Assembly (NCBI GenBank): GCA_001421175.1
Contig: LJKL01000001.1
Coordinates: 1 to 58,388 of the forward strand
DNA length: 58,388 nucleotides
Origin: Methanomassiliicoccales archaeon RumEn M2
GTDB lineage: Archaea; Thermoplasmatota; Thermoplasmata; Methanomassiliicoccales; Methanomethylophilaceae
Direction: 5' to 3'
Part shown: positions 34,172-42,405 of the stretch, in pieces
Layout: each line of letters opens with the position of its first letter
Numbering within the stretch: the stretch's first letter is position 1
Translations under genes and position numbers: made by a program
The notes under the pieces: model-generated
Seen by the model: only the letters and a program-made list of their open reading frames with translations
What the model was told of the DNA's origin: nothing
The model's database searches: none

Positions 34172-35267
34172 ATGGAAACAAAGACGAAAATGCTTGCTCT
34201 CCTCGCCGTGGCTATAATGGTGGCTGCAGGAGGAATATATCTCTTGGACGGAGACGAGACAGATGCAGATATCACCATCGCCTGCGGTACGAAGAACTAC
34301 TACGAGCCGTTCTGGATAGCTGACCATTACGGATACTTCGAAGAGCAGGGCGTAAGCGTTAAAATTCTCTATGTGGACGGTGGCGGAAGCGCGACCACCG
34401 CTCTGATGGCGGGCAGAGCGGACATAACCCTTGTGGGCGCAGATCCCGCCGTGAGGTTCATAGACCAAACCGATGGGGGGGATGATCATAGGATCCATCT
34501 CAGTCAACAAGAGCTCCACCGCATACGATTTCGCCGCGTTGACCGAATACGATGTCGACCTGGATGATCCTGCAGGTACGATGTTGAATACAGACGGAAC
34601 GATCAGGGTACACACGGGAATAGATACCACAACAGGATACTTCGGGGGATTCCGCGGCTATCTCTACAGCGCATGGCAGGACGGTAAACTGACTGAGGAC
34701 CAATACAATCTCCTCAGATCGGTGAAGACGTCCGACAAAGACGGCGGTATCGTGCACATACAGTTCGACAGTCAGGTCACGGCTCTCCTTCAAGACAAAG
34801 TCCAAATGCTTTGCTCCGGAAACACATTGAATGTTGCTAAGGAAAGAGGTGGTGACGATGTCACTATTCTATCCTCACCTTACGAGGACCCTGTGGGCGC
34901 CTGCGTGATAATCGCTTCGGGAGAGGTCCTTGAAGAGAAGCAGGATAAGGTCCTGAAAGTCATGAAGGCCTTTGATAAGGCCTGCGCCGACATAGAGAAC
35001 CCTGAGACAAAAGAGAGTGTGTCGGAGTACTGTGCAGAATTCTACAACGTCAGCGGATGGACTGCCGACAGCCAGGAGACCTTTTTCAACTCTCAATACT
35101 GGGACATTTGCATGATGAAGGATGTCGAGGATTTCCTGATCAGAAAAGCCGCACTTTTGGATTACAATGACTTCGACCCCACTGGACGTATAGATTATTC
35201 GTTCCTAGAGGCGATGTATGGGGATGATCCCTACACATACGATCCTGCAACGGGGACTCTCATATGA
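34172..35267 (+). CDS. ABC importer substrate-binding protein, NMT1/SsuA-like, frameshifted
   Basis: A membrane-anchored solute receptor of about 364 aa. An N-terminal hydrophobic anchor (LALLAVAIMVAAGGIYL) is followed by ADITIACGTKNYYEPFWIADHYGYFEEQGVSVKILYV, the typical opening of NMT1/THI5/SsuA-like receptors, and GGSATTALMAGRADITLVGADP. After the break: VHTGIDTTTGYFGGFRGYL, HIQFDSQVTALLQDKVQML. The frame breaks in the G7 run 34475-34481; six G give TDGGMIIGSIS. The start at ATG 34172 is 5 nt after the ATPase stop. The 3' end overlaps the radical SAM gene by 4 nt (ATGA). Cargo unknown. Confidence 0.82.
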
Positions 35268-36274
35268 AAGATAACATGAGTATGATAATGTCAGCTGAGG
35301 CGCAGGCCATGAGGGGAGAGTACATCGGAAAAGATACGGTGTTGGAACTCCTCTCCCTGGACCCACTGTCGGAAGACTGTTCCGCCTTAGGGAAGGCCGC
35401 TCGCAGGATAGCCTCAAGATTCTGCGATGACACGGCGATCGTCGGATCGTCCATAGGTCTGGATCTTGTGCCTTGCAGCATGAGCTGCAGATTCTGCTCT
35501 CTGGGGGAGAAATGGCGTATTTTCCCGGAACCCTATGTGATGCCTGACGATGATGTCGTGGATCTTATACGGGAATCGGTGGATCAAGGATTCGCCAAAT
35601 TCACCCTGAGGACCACGGAATTCTACGACATAGACGCTCTGTGCCGACTGAGAAGGAGGATAGCAGATGAGGTCCCGGGAGATTATGTCATATCCGCCAA
35701 TACAGGAGAGCTTGACTCGGAGAAGGCAAGGAAACTAAAAGAGGCAGGCTACGTGGGGATCTACCACGCAGTCCGGCTTAGGGAAGGTATCGATACCCCC
35801 ATTCCTGTTGAGACAAGAATAGCCACAATAAGAGCTGCCCAAGAGGCGGGGATGTTCGTGGCATCCGGCGTGGATCCGATCGGGATCGAGCACACAGACA
35901 GCGAGATCGCAGACCTCATCGACCTGTACAGGGAACTAAGACCCAACACTGTTTGCACGATGAAGAGGATAAACGTCAAAGGAACGCCTGTGGGCGATCT
36001 GGAGGAGATTGGGGATATGAGATTGGCGCAGATCGCGGCGATAATCAGACTTGCCGGGGCAGGGGTATGGAGAAACGTCGCCGTGCATCCTGTCACGGAA
36101 CAGGCCATCCGCTGGGGCGCGAACACCGTGTCCTTGGAGCTTGGTGCCAATCCGCGGGATGACAAGTATGAAGGAAAGAAATGGAGCACCGTGGGGAGAG
36201 AAATGGCAGTAAAGATATTCCAAGAATCGGGATACAAAGTAGACTCTGTATCTGCATACACCAGAAGGCATTGA
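35264..36274 (+). CDS. biotin-synthase-like radical SAM enzyme
   Basis: A 336-residue radical SAM protein with [4Fe-4S] motif CSMSCRFC near residues 69-76 (CxxxCxxC), and a BioB/PylB/HydE-like layout: GFAKFTLRTTEF, DYVISANTGELDSEKARKLKEAGY, IATIRAAQEAGMFVASGVDPIG, VNVKGTPVG and a C-terminal NTVSLELGANPRDD. It is not typical BioB, since the C-terminal NxxR cluster ligands are not evident. Translation is coupled to the substrate-binding protein by ATGA and it is followed 24 nt later by a methyltransferase, so it most likely acts on, or builds a cofactor for, the imported compound. Product unknown. Confidence 0.8.
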   Translation: MKDNMSMIMSAEAQAMRGEYIGKDTVLELLSLDPLSEDCSALGKAARRIASRFCDDTAIVGSSIGLDLVPCSMSCRFCSLGEKWRIFPEPYVMPDDDVVDLIRESVDQGFAKFTLRTTEFYDIDALCRLRRRIADEVPGDYVISANTGELDSEKARKLKEAGYVGIYHAVRLREGIDTPIPVETRIATIRAAQEAGMFVASGVDPIGIEHTDSEIADLIDLYRELRPNTVCTMKRINVKGTPVGDLEEIGDMRLAQIAAIIRLAGAGVWRNVAVHPVTEQAIRWGANTVSLELGANPRDDKYEGKKWSTVGREMAVKIFQESGYKVDSVSAYTRRH

Positions 36275-36298
36275 TACTTCCTCCCCAATCTGCTATCC

Positions 36299-37330
36299 AT
36301 GAGAATGCCCAGAGATCTGTTCCTGGAAGCCGTGAAGGGTGGCCTTTCGGCGGAAGTACCTGTCTTCCCCCGGGACCTGACCCTGGGACTGGACATCACC
36401 GGAGCGGCCACGACGGAGGTGTTCGGCCCGCCCTATGATCCCCGTGCTTCCGCAGCAGGAATACTGGCACTTCAGGAAGTCGTGGGTCATGATGCTGTTG
36501 TAGGATGCATATTCGGCTGCATGGTCACAGGATTCGGCGTTGAGCTGGGAATACCGGACAAAGGCGTACCGTATCCGAAAGATGCGCCTTTCAGGAACAT
36601 TTCATTATTGGATTCCGCATCGCCGGATTCGGTAAGGGACAGTATGCTTTCCGGAATGAGGGAATCATACAGGATGGTTCGCAGCAAAAGAAGCGATCTG
36701 GCCGTTGTAATGAATCTTGCAGGCCCGGTCACCAACGGCGGGAATCTCAGGAACATGGAGGCCCTCCTGATGGACATGATATCCGATCCTGATACCGCCC
36801 ATCGGGTCATGGATTTCTCTGTAGAGACGATAATATCCGCAATGGACTACATAGGTGCTGACCTGGCAGACGCTCTTTTCCTGGCATCCGCAACGGATAA
36901 TCCAGACCTCCTGGGGGACGGCATGTACACGGAATACTGCATCCCTGCCCTGAAGAGGATATGCTCCGCCGCCAAGGACATGGGAATGCCGTCTGTGTTC
37001 CATCCTCACGGTAAGTTCGATGGGGGCTCTTCGGATATCCTTGATGCAACTGTGGGTGCGGGCATAGATTGCTTCCAGTTCTCAGAAGAGAACGATGGCC
37101 CCTCGATCATCGATAGGATAGGTGAAAAATGCTCATTGATGGGCGGACCTGATGTCATGACCACTCTGCTAAACGGAACGCGCGAGGAGATCGTATCGGA
37201 CACTACAGGATTCCTCGAAGATTTTCAAGACCGAGCGTACATCATGTCCTGTTCCTGTTCCCTGCACAGAGGATTCCCGATAGATAATCTGTCACTTATG
37301 ACATCTACAGCTCACGCCTTCCGGCGCTGA
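36299..37330 (+). CDS. URO-D-fold (MtaA/MtbA-like) methyltransferase 2
   Basis: A 343-residue intact paralogue of the 30770-31829 protein with all the same blocks: PVFPRDLTLGLDITGA, GHDAVVGCIFG, MNLAGPVTNGGNLRNMEALLMDMI, SAMDYIGADLADALFLASATDNPDLLG, VFHPHGKF, IDCFQFSEEN, LMGGPDVMTTLL and MSCSCSLHRGFPIDNL. As in paralogue 1, the expected His-x-Cys zinc pair reads His-x-His (FHPHG), so the change is a shared trait, not an error. Last gene of the cluster. It converges on the nitroreductase gene. The natural methyl donor and acceptor are not known. Confidence 0.8.
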   Translation: MRMPRDLFLEAVKGGLSAEVPVFPRDLTLGLDITGAATTEVFGPPYDPRASAAGILALQEVVGHDAVVGCIFGCMVTGFGVELGIPDKGVPYPKDAPFRNISLLDSASPDSVRDSMLSGMRESYRMVRSKRSDLAVVMNLAGPVTNGGNLRNMEALLMDMISDPDTAHRVMDFSVETIISAMDYIGADLADALFLASATDNPDLLGDGMYTEYCIPALKRICSAAKDMGMPSVFHPHGKFDGGSSDILDATVGAGIDCFQFSEENDGPSIIDRIGEKCSLMGGPDVMTTLLNGTREEIVSDTTGFLEDFQDRAYIMSCSCSLHRGFPIDNLSLMTSTAHAFRR

Positions 37331-37360
37331 TCTGCTGCGTATCGAAGGATATCGTGATTC

Positions 37361-37891
37361 TCAGTAACGGTTGTAGGATACTATATCCTCGGGAGGCCTG
37401 AACTCCGAATGCGACGGAGATGGTTTCGCATCGTCAGCAGGATATCCCATTACGAGAAGCGCCACCGGCTCAAGGTTATCTGGCATATTGAATTCCTTTC
37501 TTATCGCCACAGGATCGAAATGCATCACCCATGTGGTCCCCAGTCCGATGGATGCCGCCTCCAGCATCATATGGGTCGTAACTATGCTGGCATCTATCTC
37601 CCCGCTGGATTTCCCGTCGTATGCGCGCTTCCAGCACTCGTTCTTATCATAGCTCACCAAAAGCGCTACCGGTGCATTGAAATGATATTTCGTACACCTC
37701 GGCAATTTAGCCAGTGCAGATTGTTCATTTATAACCAGAATATGCTGCGGCTGACGGTTGACTGCTGTGGGCGCCAGATGGCCCGCTTCAAGTATCTTGT
37801 CCAGCTTCCCCTGTTCAACTGGCTTCCCAGCGAATTTGCGGACAGAATAGCGACCCGCCGCCAATCTCAGAAAGTCGATGCTCTTATCCAT
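37361..37891 (-). CDS. nitroreductase-family flavoprotein
   Basis: A 176-residue FMN-dependent oxidoreductase with RYSVRKFAGKPVEQGKLDKILEAG at the N-terminus, HLAPTAVNRQPQHILVI (FMN contacts) and the C-terminal ASIGLGTTWVMHF and PVALLVMGYPA blocks. Members use NAD(P)H and often have a poorly defined physiological substrate. It is monocistronic, converging on the methyltransferase cluster. ATG 37891. Confidence 0.88.
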   Translation of the reverse strand: MDKSIDFLRLAAGRYSVRKFAGKPVEQGKLDKILEAGHLAPTAVNRQPQHILVINEQSALAKLPRCTKYHFNAPVALLVSYDKNECWKRAYDGKSSGEIDASIVTTHMMLEAASIGLGTTWVMHFDPVAIRKEFNMPDNLEPVALLVMGYPADDAKPSPSHSEFRPPEDIVSYNRY

Positions 37892-37950
37892 ACCCTATCC
37901 TCGATGCCCTGAATGGAGTGTGCGTATTTTACGTATCCGCCATTCCCGCA

Positions 37951-38725
37951 TCAGCGAAAGACGGGACGGACCTCAACCCCGGCAGCCTCTGACAACTCCT
38001 TTATTCGTCTCTCGGCGGACGGAGAACCCCTGAATCTCATACGTGCGAGCCTCTCTGAGAGCAGCGGCCTTGAATTCAATGAGTCGATATAGATCAGTTT
38101 TACGCCGGTTCTCGCAATCGCATCGACAAAAGCGCTCTCTCTCCCCTCTAAATGACTGAGGACCGGCCCCACAAGCGCATAGACGTTTATTCCAACGTCT
38201 GCAAGCTTGCTTATCGCCTCCAATCTTCTCGACGGCATCGGAGCCCCCGGCTCTGTCATCTTAGATTCCCGTTCCTCGATCCCGGTAACGGTGATGCCGA
38301 CAGTGCCCTCCATCTCCGAGAGGAGGTCGATATCTCTGAGTATCAGATTCGATTTCGTATGCATGTGTATTCTGAAATCCCGCTCCTTCAGCGCCCTGAG
38401 GCATTGAAGAGTCAATTCCAGCTCGGACTCCACGGGCTGATAGGGGTCCGTGACCGTCCCTATACCTATTATCCCTTTGACATTCGGCAACTCCAAGCAT
38501 AAACGTCCGGCTATGTTCATCTTGGCCTTCGGTATCCTCCACCCCGCCCATTCTGCATGGGTTACCTCAGGCGCGTAGCAATACACGCATCCGTGAGCGC
38601 AACCCCGAGTACGGATTGAGAGCGTAATCCATATCCGGGAGCTTCGACGGGGAAAGAGCTCGCCTGCATTCCACCGCCTCGTACGTTCCCGCCGAATCAG
38701 AGAAATCAAGAAGGTTAGAGATAAT
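37951..38725 (-). CDS. SPL-like radical SAM protein (Rv2578c-type), frameshifted, probable ATT start
   Basis: A radical SAM protein of about 257 aa related to spore photoproduct lyase/Rv2578c proteins. Motif CAHGCVYCYAPEV (CxxxCxxC), then IGTVTDPYQPVE, IHMHTKSNLILRDIDLL and GITVTG. The frame breaks at about 38601: one base fewer gives MDYALNPYSGCAHGCVYCYA. Upstream of the break the frame reads SNLLDFSDSAGTYEAVECRRALSPSKLP; the only start with a good ribosome site is ATT at 38723-38725, seven nt after AGGAGG (38733-38738). That start overlaps the end of nre by 11 nt. An ATG upstream is not available because of a TGA nearby. Function unknown; context is DNA repair. Confidence 0.75.
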
Positions 38726-39992
38726 CTTCGATCCTCCTTTGCGTCAGGAAGTCCCTGAGGACGCCGGAATTGGCAATCCACATCTTCCGGGGTATCTCCA
38801 TGACCCTGTCCACATGGGACAGGGCGCCTTCCAGCGAATCGTATTTGAAGGGTTTCATCTTCAGAGCGGCGCGGACGTTCTCCCTTACGTTCCAAACACC
38901 GACGGGCATCACGTACCCGGGATGCGCCTCCCTGAATATCACGACCCCCGCTGTCCTGCGCTCCTCCGTGAGGAGCTCGTTCACCGCCATCCTGGAGGCG
39001 TAATAGCATCCTCCGATCTGAGCGTACTCCTTCCTTCCGTTGAACATCTCATAGTCGGATATTATCGATACGGATTTCCCTGCGGGATTCCACGTCGTGT
39101 TGGGGTACCACGCCTCTATCAGCTCGAAGCGCCAGGTGCACGGCATCATCATTATGCACCACCTGTTGTCCAGTTCCTCCCACTGGTATACTCTGAACTC
39201 GTCGATGGTCCTGTTGAATTTCGTGGTCTTCAGCAGATCCTTCCCTATGATATCGTCAACTGCGGTTATGCTCCATCTGGTGGGAACGAACCTGCGGTTC
39301 TTGTCTATCCCCATAGTGCCTACGGAGAATGCCTTCTGTATCTCGGATATCAGCGTTCCGTTGCGGTATGCGTTCAGCACTCCGTCGACTGCCTTCATGT
39401 CCGTATCGTAGAAACTGCGCTCGAGATACTTCTCGAAGCGACCGTTGGCAGCCCTCATCCTCTCCATTCTGGCTGACGGGCCGAAGGGCTGCACCTCATC
39501 ATCCAATATCACTCTGCCCCTGGGCTTCTGAGAGAAATTGGCCTCGACCTCCACGGGCTTCTCGGTGAGTGCCAGCTCCTGGACCTGATCGACTATCCTC
39601 CCGGCAGCCCTGAAGTTCTTGGCATCGATCCTGTATTTACCTCTCACAAGCCTGAAGCGGAAATCGACTATGTCGTCGATGGATTTACCGACCCACATCT
39701 CGGGGGTATCCATGACCGAGGTGTCACCGAAATCCGGCGGGATCAGCGGGCCGATATCGACCTTGGGATAGCCGTACCTTCCCACGAAGACCGCGGGAGG
39801 GCTGCATCCTTCCATATCCTTGGCATCGATGAGAGGTCGGGTCTTGCTCTGGCTGTAGAACTTTATCATAAGGGGGCAGCGGTCCTTACCGCAGAGATTC
39901 CTGGACCCTTTGCATATGACGCATAGGCCTGAGGCTGTATCCTGCTTGTTGTAACCAGCCATGCTGTCGAAGAATCCCGTGGTTCCCGTCAT
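38715..39992 (-). CDS. Nre-family DNA repair protein with PIP box
   Basis: A 425-residue archaeal Nre (NreA/NreB) repair protein. The N-terminal zinc finger is CVICKGSRNLCGKDRCPLM (C-x2-C-x7-C-x4-C). The rest contains PPAVFVGRYGYPKVDIGPLIPP and SQKPRGRVILDDEVQPFGPSA, conserved in the family. The extreme C-terminus QRRIEDYL is a PCNA-interacting (PIP) motif, as described for haloarchaeal Nre proteins. The start overlaps the larB stop by 4 nt (ATGA), and its 3' end carries the ribosome site for the radical SAM gene, so larB, nre and the SPL-like gene form one operon. Confidence 0.88.
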   Translation of the reverse strand: MTGTTGFFDSMAGYNKQDTASGLCVICKGSRNLCGKDRCPLMIKFYSQSKTRPLIDAKDMEGCSPPAVFVGRYGYPKVDIGPLIPPDFGDTSVMDTPEMWVGKSIDDIVDFRFRLVRGKYRIDAKNFRAAGRIVDQVQELALTEKPVEVEANFSQKPRGRVILDDEVQPFGPSARMERMRAANGRFEKYLERSFYDTDMKAVDGVLNAYRNGTLISEIQKAFSVGTMGIDKNRRFVPTRWSITAVDDIIGKDLLKTTKFNRTIDEFRVYQWEELDNRWCIMMMPCTWRFELIEAWYPNTTWNPAGKSVSIISDYEMFNGRKEYAQIGGCYYASRMAVNELLTEERRTAGVVIFREAHPGYVMPVGVWNVRENVRAALKMKPFKYDSLEGALSHVDRVMEIPRKMWIANSGVLRDFLTQRRIEDYL

Positions 39993-40765
39993 GATCTTTC
40001 TTTATGGTCTCTTTCCCTTCTTCCGGAACGGCGGTTCGCTATGAGGGCCGCTACACCGCCTCCGCCTATCCCGTTGTCTATATTGACTGCCGTGAGGCCC
40101 GGAGAGCATGTCTGCAGAATGCACAGAAGAGCGGCTTCACCCTTCCCCCCTGCGCCATATCCCGTGGATGTGGGTATCCCTATCACCGGGGCCGTGGACA
40201 TGGACGACACCAAAGTGGGAAGGGCGCCTTCCATGCCGGCAACTACGATTATGGCATCAGCATCGCATTCGATGAGCTGTTTGACGGGCTCCGATATCCG
40301 GTGTATGCCCGCAACCCCCACATCATAGTACCTCATCACCCTGACACCCATGGCCTCAGCCATCACAGCCGCTTCCTCGGCCACAGGGACATCGGATGTG
40401 CCAGCTGTGATGATCCCGATGAGGCCTTCGCCCGGTTCCGGCATTCCCCCTATGATGATCGTGTTGCATTCCTCTCTGAACTCCGCTTCCGGGACCATCT
40501 CCTTCACGGCTTCGAAATGTTCCCTTCCCGCTTTGGACACCAGAAGCAGATCGGCGGGACGGGATGCGCATATCTCGGCAACCTTGGCCGGTGTCTTCGA
40601 CGCTCCGTAGACTACCTCCGGTATGCCCTTCCTCATGAATCTGGATCTGTCCAGGGCACAATCCCGGCCTATTCTCTCCAAATAATCCATTCGCAGAAGC
40701 TTCTCGGCCTCCTCGGAGGATATCTTGCCCAGCTTATAGGTCTCCAGAACGTCCCTGATGCCCAT
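39989..40765 (-). CDS. larB: LarB, nickel-pincer nucleotide cofactor carboxylase/hydrolase
   Basis: A 258-residue protein of the LarB (PurE/AIR-carboxylase-related) family, which carboxylates and hydrolyses nicotinic acid adenine dinucleotide in the first step of nickel-pincer nucleotide synthesis. Visible blocks: YGASKTPAKVAEI, ITAGTSDVPVAEEAAVMAE, YYDVGVAGIHRI, VVAGMEGALPTLVSSM and VIGIPTSTGYGAGGKGEAALL. First gene of the larB-nre-SPL operon. larE lies about 0.8 kb away on the other strand. No larC or larA is in the window. Confidence 0.92.
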   Translation of the reverse strand: MGIRDVLETYKLGKISSEEAEKLLRMDYLERIGRDCALDRSRFMRKGIPEVVYGASKTPAKVAEICASRPADLLLVSKAGREHFEAVKEMVPEAEFREECNTIIIGGMPEPGEGLIGIITAGTSDVPVAEEAAVMAEAMGVRVMRYYDVGVAGIHRISEPVKQLIECDADAIIVVAGMEGALPTLVSSMSTAPVIGIPTSTGYGAGGKGEAALLCILQTCSPGLTAVNIDNGIGGGGVAALIANRRSGRRERDHKERS

Positions 40766-40846
40766 GGTGCGGTCTACGCTTTCAAAAGTATTATTGTTTC
40801 CCTTATCTCACAGCACGGAATCTATTTTTACTTTAAAGTTGAATAA

Positions 40847-40857
40847 TTTATTATATC
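40847..40857 (+). promoter_or_regulatory. TATA-like box of the thioredoxin-fold gene
   Basis: TTTATTATATC is centred about 27 nt upstream of ATG 40879, a classic leaderless spacing. It lies in the divergent gap shared with larB. Confidence 0.5.
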
Positions 40858-40878
40858 CCCGATAGCATCAGTTTTCCG

Positions 40879-41457
40879 ATGTGCTCGGAACCTCTGTGTA
40901 AAGAAGTCGGAATCCGGGAAGAGAACGGTTTCTGGTTCCTTCCCGACGGCATATCATCTGAGGATCTGGTCGTAGGGGACAGTGTCCCGGATTTCGAAGC
41001 TGAGTCCACTGACGGACGCTTCGTTCTGTCGGAGCGCGTTGCCAAAGGTCCTGTCCTGTTGTATTTCTACGTCGTCAATTACGGGAAAACGTGCATAGAT
41101 TACATGGCGCTCATGAATGAGAGGAAGCAGGAGCTTGACGATCTGAACGTATCCCTTGTGCACATAAACCCGGAATCCCTGGAGAATCATCGCGCTTGGA
41201 TGAGATATACGGGCTCCCTCTATGAGCACATAAGTGACACGGATCAGAGCATAAGCAAAGCTTACGGGGCCATTGTAGAAAGAGCCAGAATGCAGAAGAT
41301 ATTGGGGAGCACGAACAGAGAGTTCTTTCTTGTTGCGAAGGACATGAGGCTGAGATTCGTTTGGCGTGCCTGCGACCCGATGGATACCCTGCCCATGGAT
41401 GAGCTCCTCGACGTTCTGAGACAGGAAACAGATTCGGTCGGAAGCACCATCGGTTAA
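40879..41457 (+). CDS. peroxiredoxin/AhpC-TSA-like thioredoxin-fold protein
   Basis: A 192-residue thioredoxin-fold protein. GDSVPDFEAESTDGRFVLSE is the AhpC/TSA opening, followed by GPVLLYFYVVNYGKTCIDYM, where the Cys falls at the peroxidatic position. The usual Thr/Pro context (PxxxTxxC) is altered to YGKTC. An N-terminal Cys pair (MCSEPLC) is additional. It might be a peroxidase or a thiol oxidoreductase; I keep it general. Start ATG 40879 with a TATA box 27 nt upstream. Situated between larB and larE. Confidence 0.65.
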   Translation: MCSEPLCKEVGIREENGFWFLPDGISSEDLVVGDSVPDFEAESTDGRFVLSERVAKGPVLLYFYVVNYGKTCIDYMALMNERKQELDDLNVSLVHINPESLENHRAWMRYTGSLYEHISDTDQSISKAYGAIVERARMQKILGSTNREFFLVAKDMRLRFVWRACDPMDTLPMDELLDVLRQETDSVGSTIG

Positions 41458-41545
41458 TTGCGGCGCTCTCCTATGCAGCATCATGCTTGAGAATGGCCTG
41501 TTGTGCATGACATCAGATATATTCCGTGAATGACATCAGGCGGAC

Positions 41546-42309
41546 ATGGATTACATCCCCGAATTGCTGGACCTGTTCAGAGATACGGGAAGGGTCGCGG
41601 TATGCTTCTCCGGAGGATTGGACAGCACCGTTCTCGCGGCTCACGCCCGAAAGGCCCTGGGAGATGACAGTTTGGCGATAATGGCGGATATGCCTACGCT
41701 GAGCGATATCCAGAGGGAAATGGCGATTGACGGTGCCAGGGCTTCGGGCATAGGTCTTCTCACCGTTCCTTTGGACTGGCACCGATTGCGCGAAGTCTCC
41801 GGCAACGGGGAGCGGAGATGCTACTTCTGCAAAAGTGCCATATTCTCTGCGGTAAGAGAGGTCGCCGGATCCCTCGGGTTCCATAATCTGGTATCCGGCG
41901 AGAATGCGGACGATGACCCTGATGACAGACCCGGCATGTCCGCGGGAAAGGAGGCCGGAGTAGCTTATCCTCTGAGGGAGCTGGGGATAAGTAGGCGGGA
42001 GATAGAGGATTTCATCTCATCCATGGGTCTTGACCGGAGACCGTTCAAGGAGACGTGCTTATTGACCCGTTTCCCGACCGGGACCCCGGTGACGGAGAAG
42101 GATATCAGATTCGCAGAGGCCTGTGAGAGATCAGTAAGGGATATCGCGGACATAGGCTGGTAAGGGTAAGGATCTCCGGGAGCTCATGCACTGTGGTCTC
42201 CTCCCCCGAGGAGAGGGCCCGTCTTTTCGAGAACGGCGAAGCGGTGATATCCGCCCTTGAAAGCATGGGATTCACAGAGATAACGCTGGATCCCAAGGGA
42301 TATTCCTGA
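41546..42309 (+). CDS. larE: LarE, sacrificial sulfur transferase, frameshifted near the C-terminus
   Basis: A PP-loop ATPase of the LarE family, which donates sulfur to the nickel-pincer cofactor. PP-loop FSGGLDSTVLA near residue 20, RCYFCKSAIF near residue 90, SGENADDDPDDRPGM, and ETCLLTRFPTG with Cys171 at the position of the sacrificial sulfur-donating Cys. The frame ends at TAA 42161-42163 (DIADIGW). One extra G there continues IGWVRVRISGSSCTVVSSP to GFTEITLDPKGYS and TGA 42307-42309, which is the normal LarE tail, for about 254 aa. This end lacks a real pseudogene look. Start ATG 41546 with AGGCGG upstream. Confidence 0.88.
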
Positions 42310-42322
42310 GAATGCTTTGGGT

Positions 42323-42378
42323 AACAGGAGACGATGAGTCTTCTCAGACCCGGTTGTTGCAAGGGGTCGTCTCCTGTT
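42323..42378 (+). terminator. branched hairpin between larE and ppx
   Basis: AACAGGAGACGA (42323-42334) and TCGTCTCCTGTT (42367-42378) form a perfect 12-bp stem. The 32-nt interior can form a small GAG-TCTT-CTC hairpin and an ACCC/GGGT-type one, giving a three-way-junction shape. It lies between convergent genes, so it is probably a bidirectional terminator, though the branched interior is more elaborate than usual. Confidence 0.5.
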
Positions 42379-42405
42379 TCGAAACAAGGATGACGGTTTC
42401 CCTAT

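Noticed and set aside
2338..34481. Programmed frameshifting at G7/C7 runs
   Set aside because: Breaks occur in four unrelated genes at the same type of run, with no shared slippery-site context; other G7/C7 runs are in frame. Sequence error explains the pattern better.
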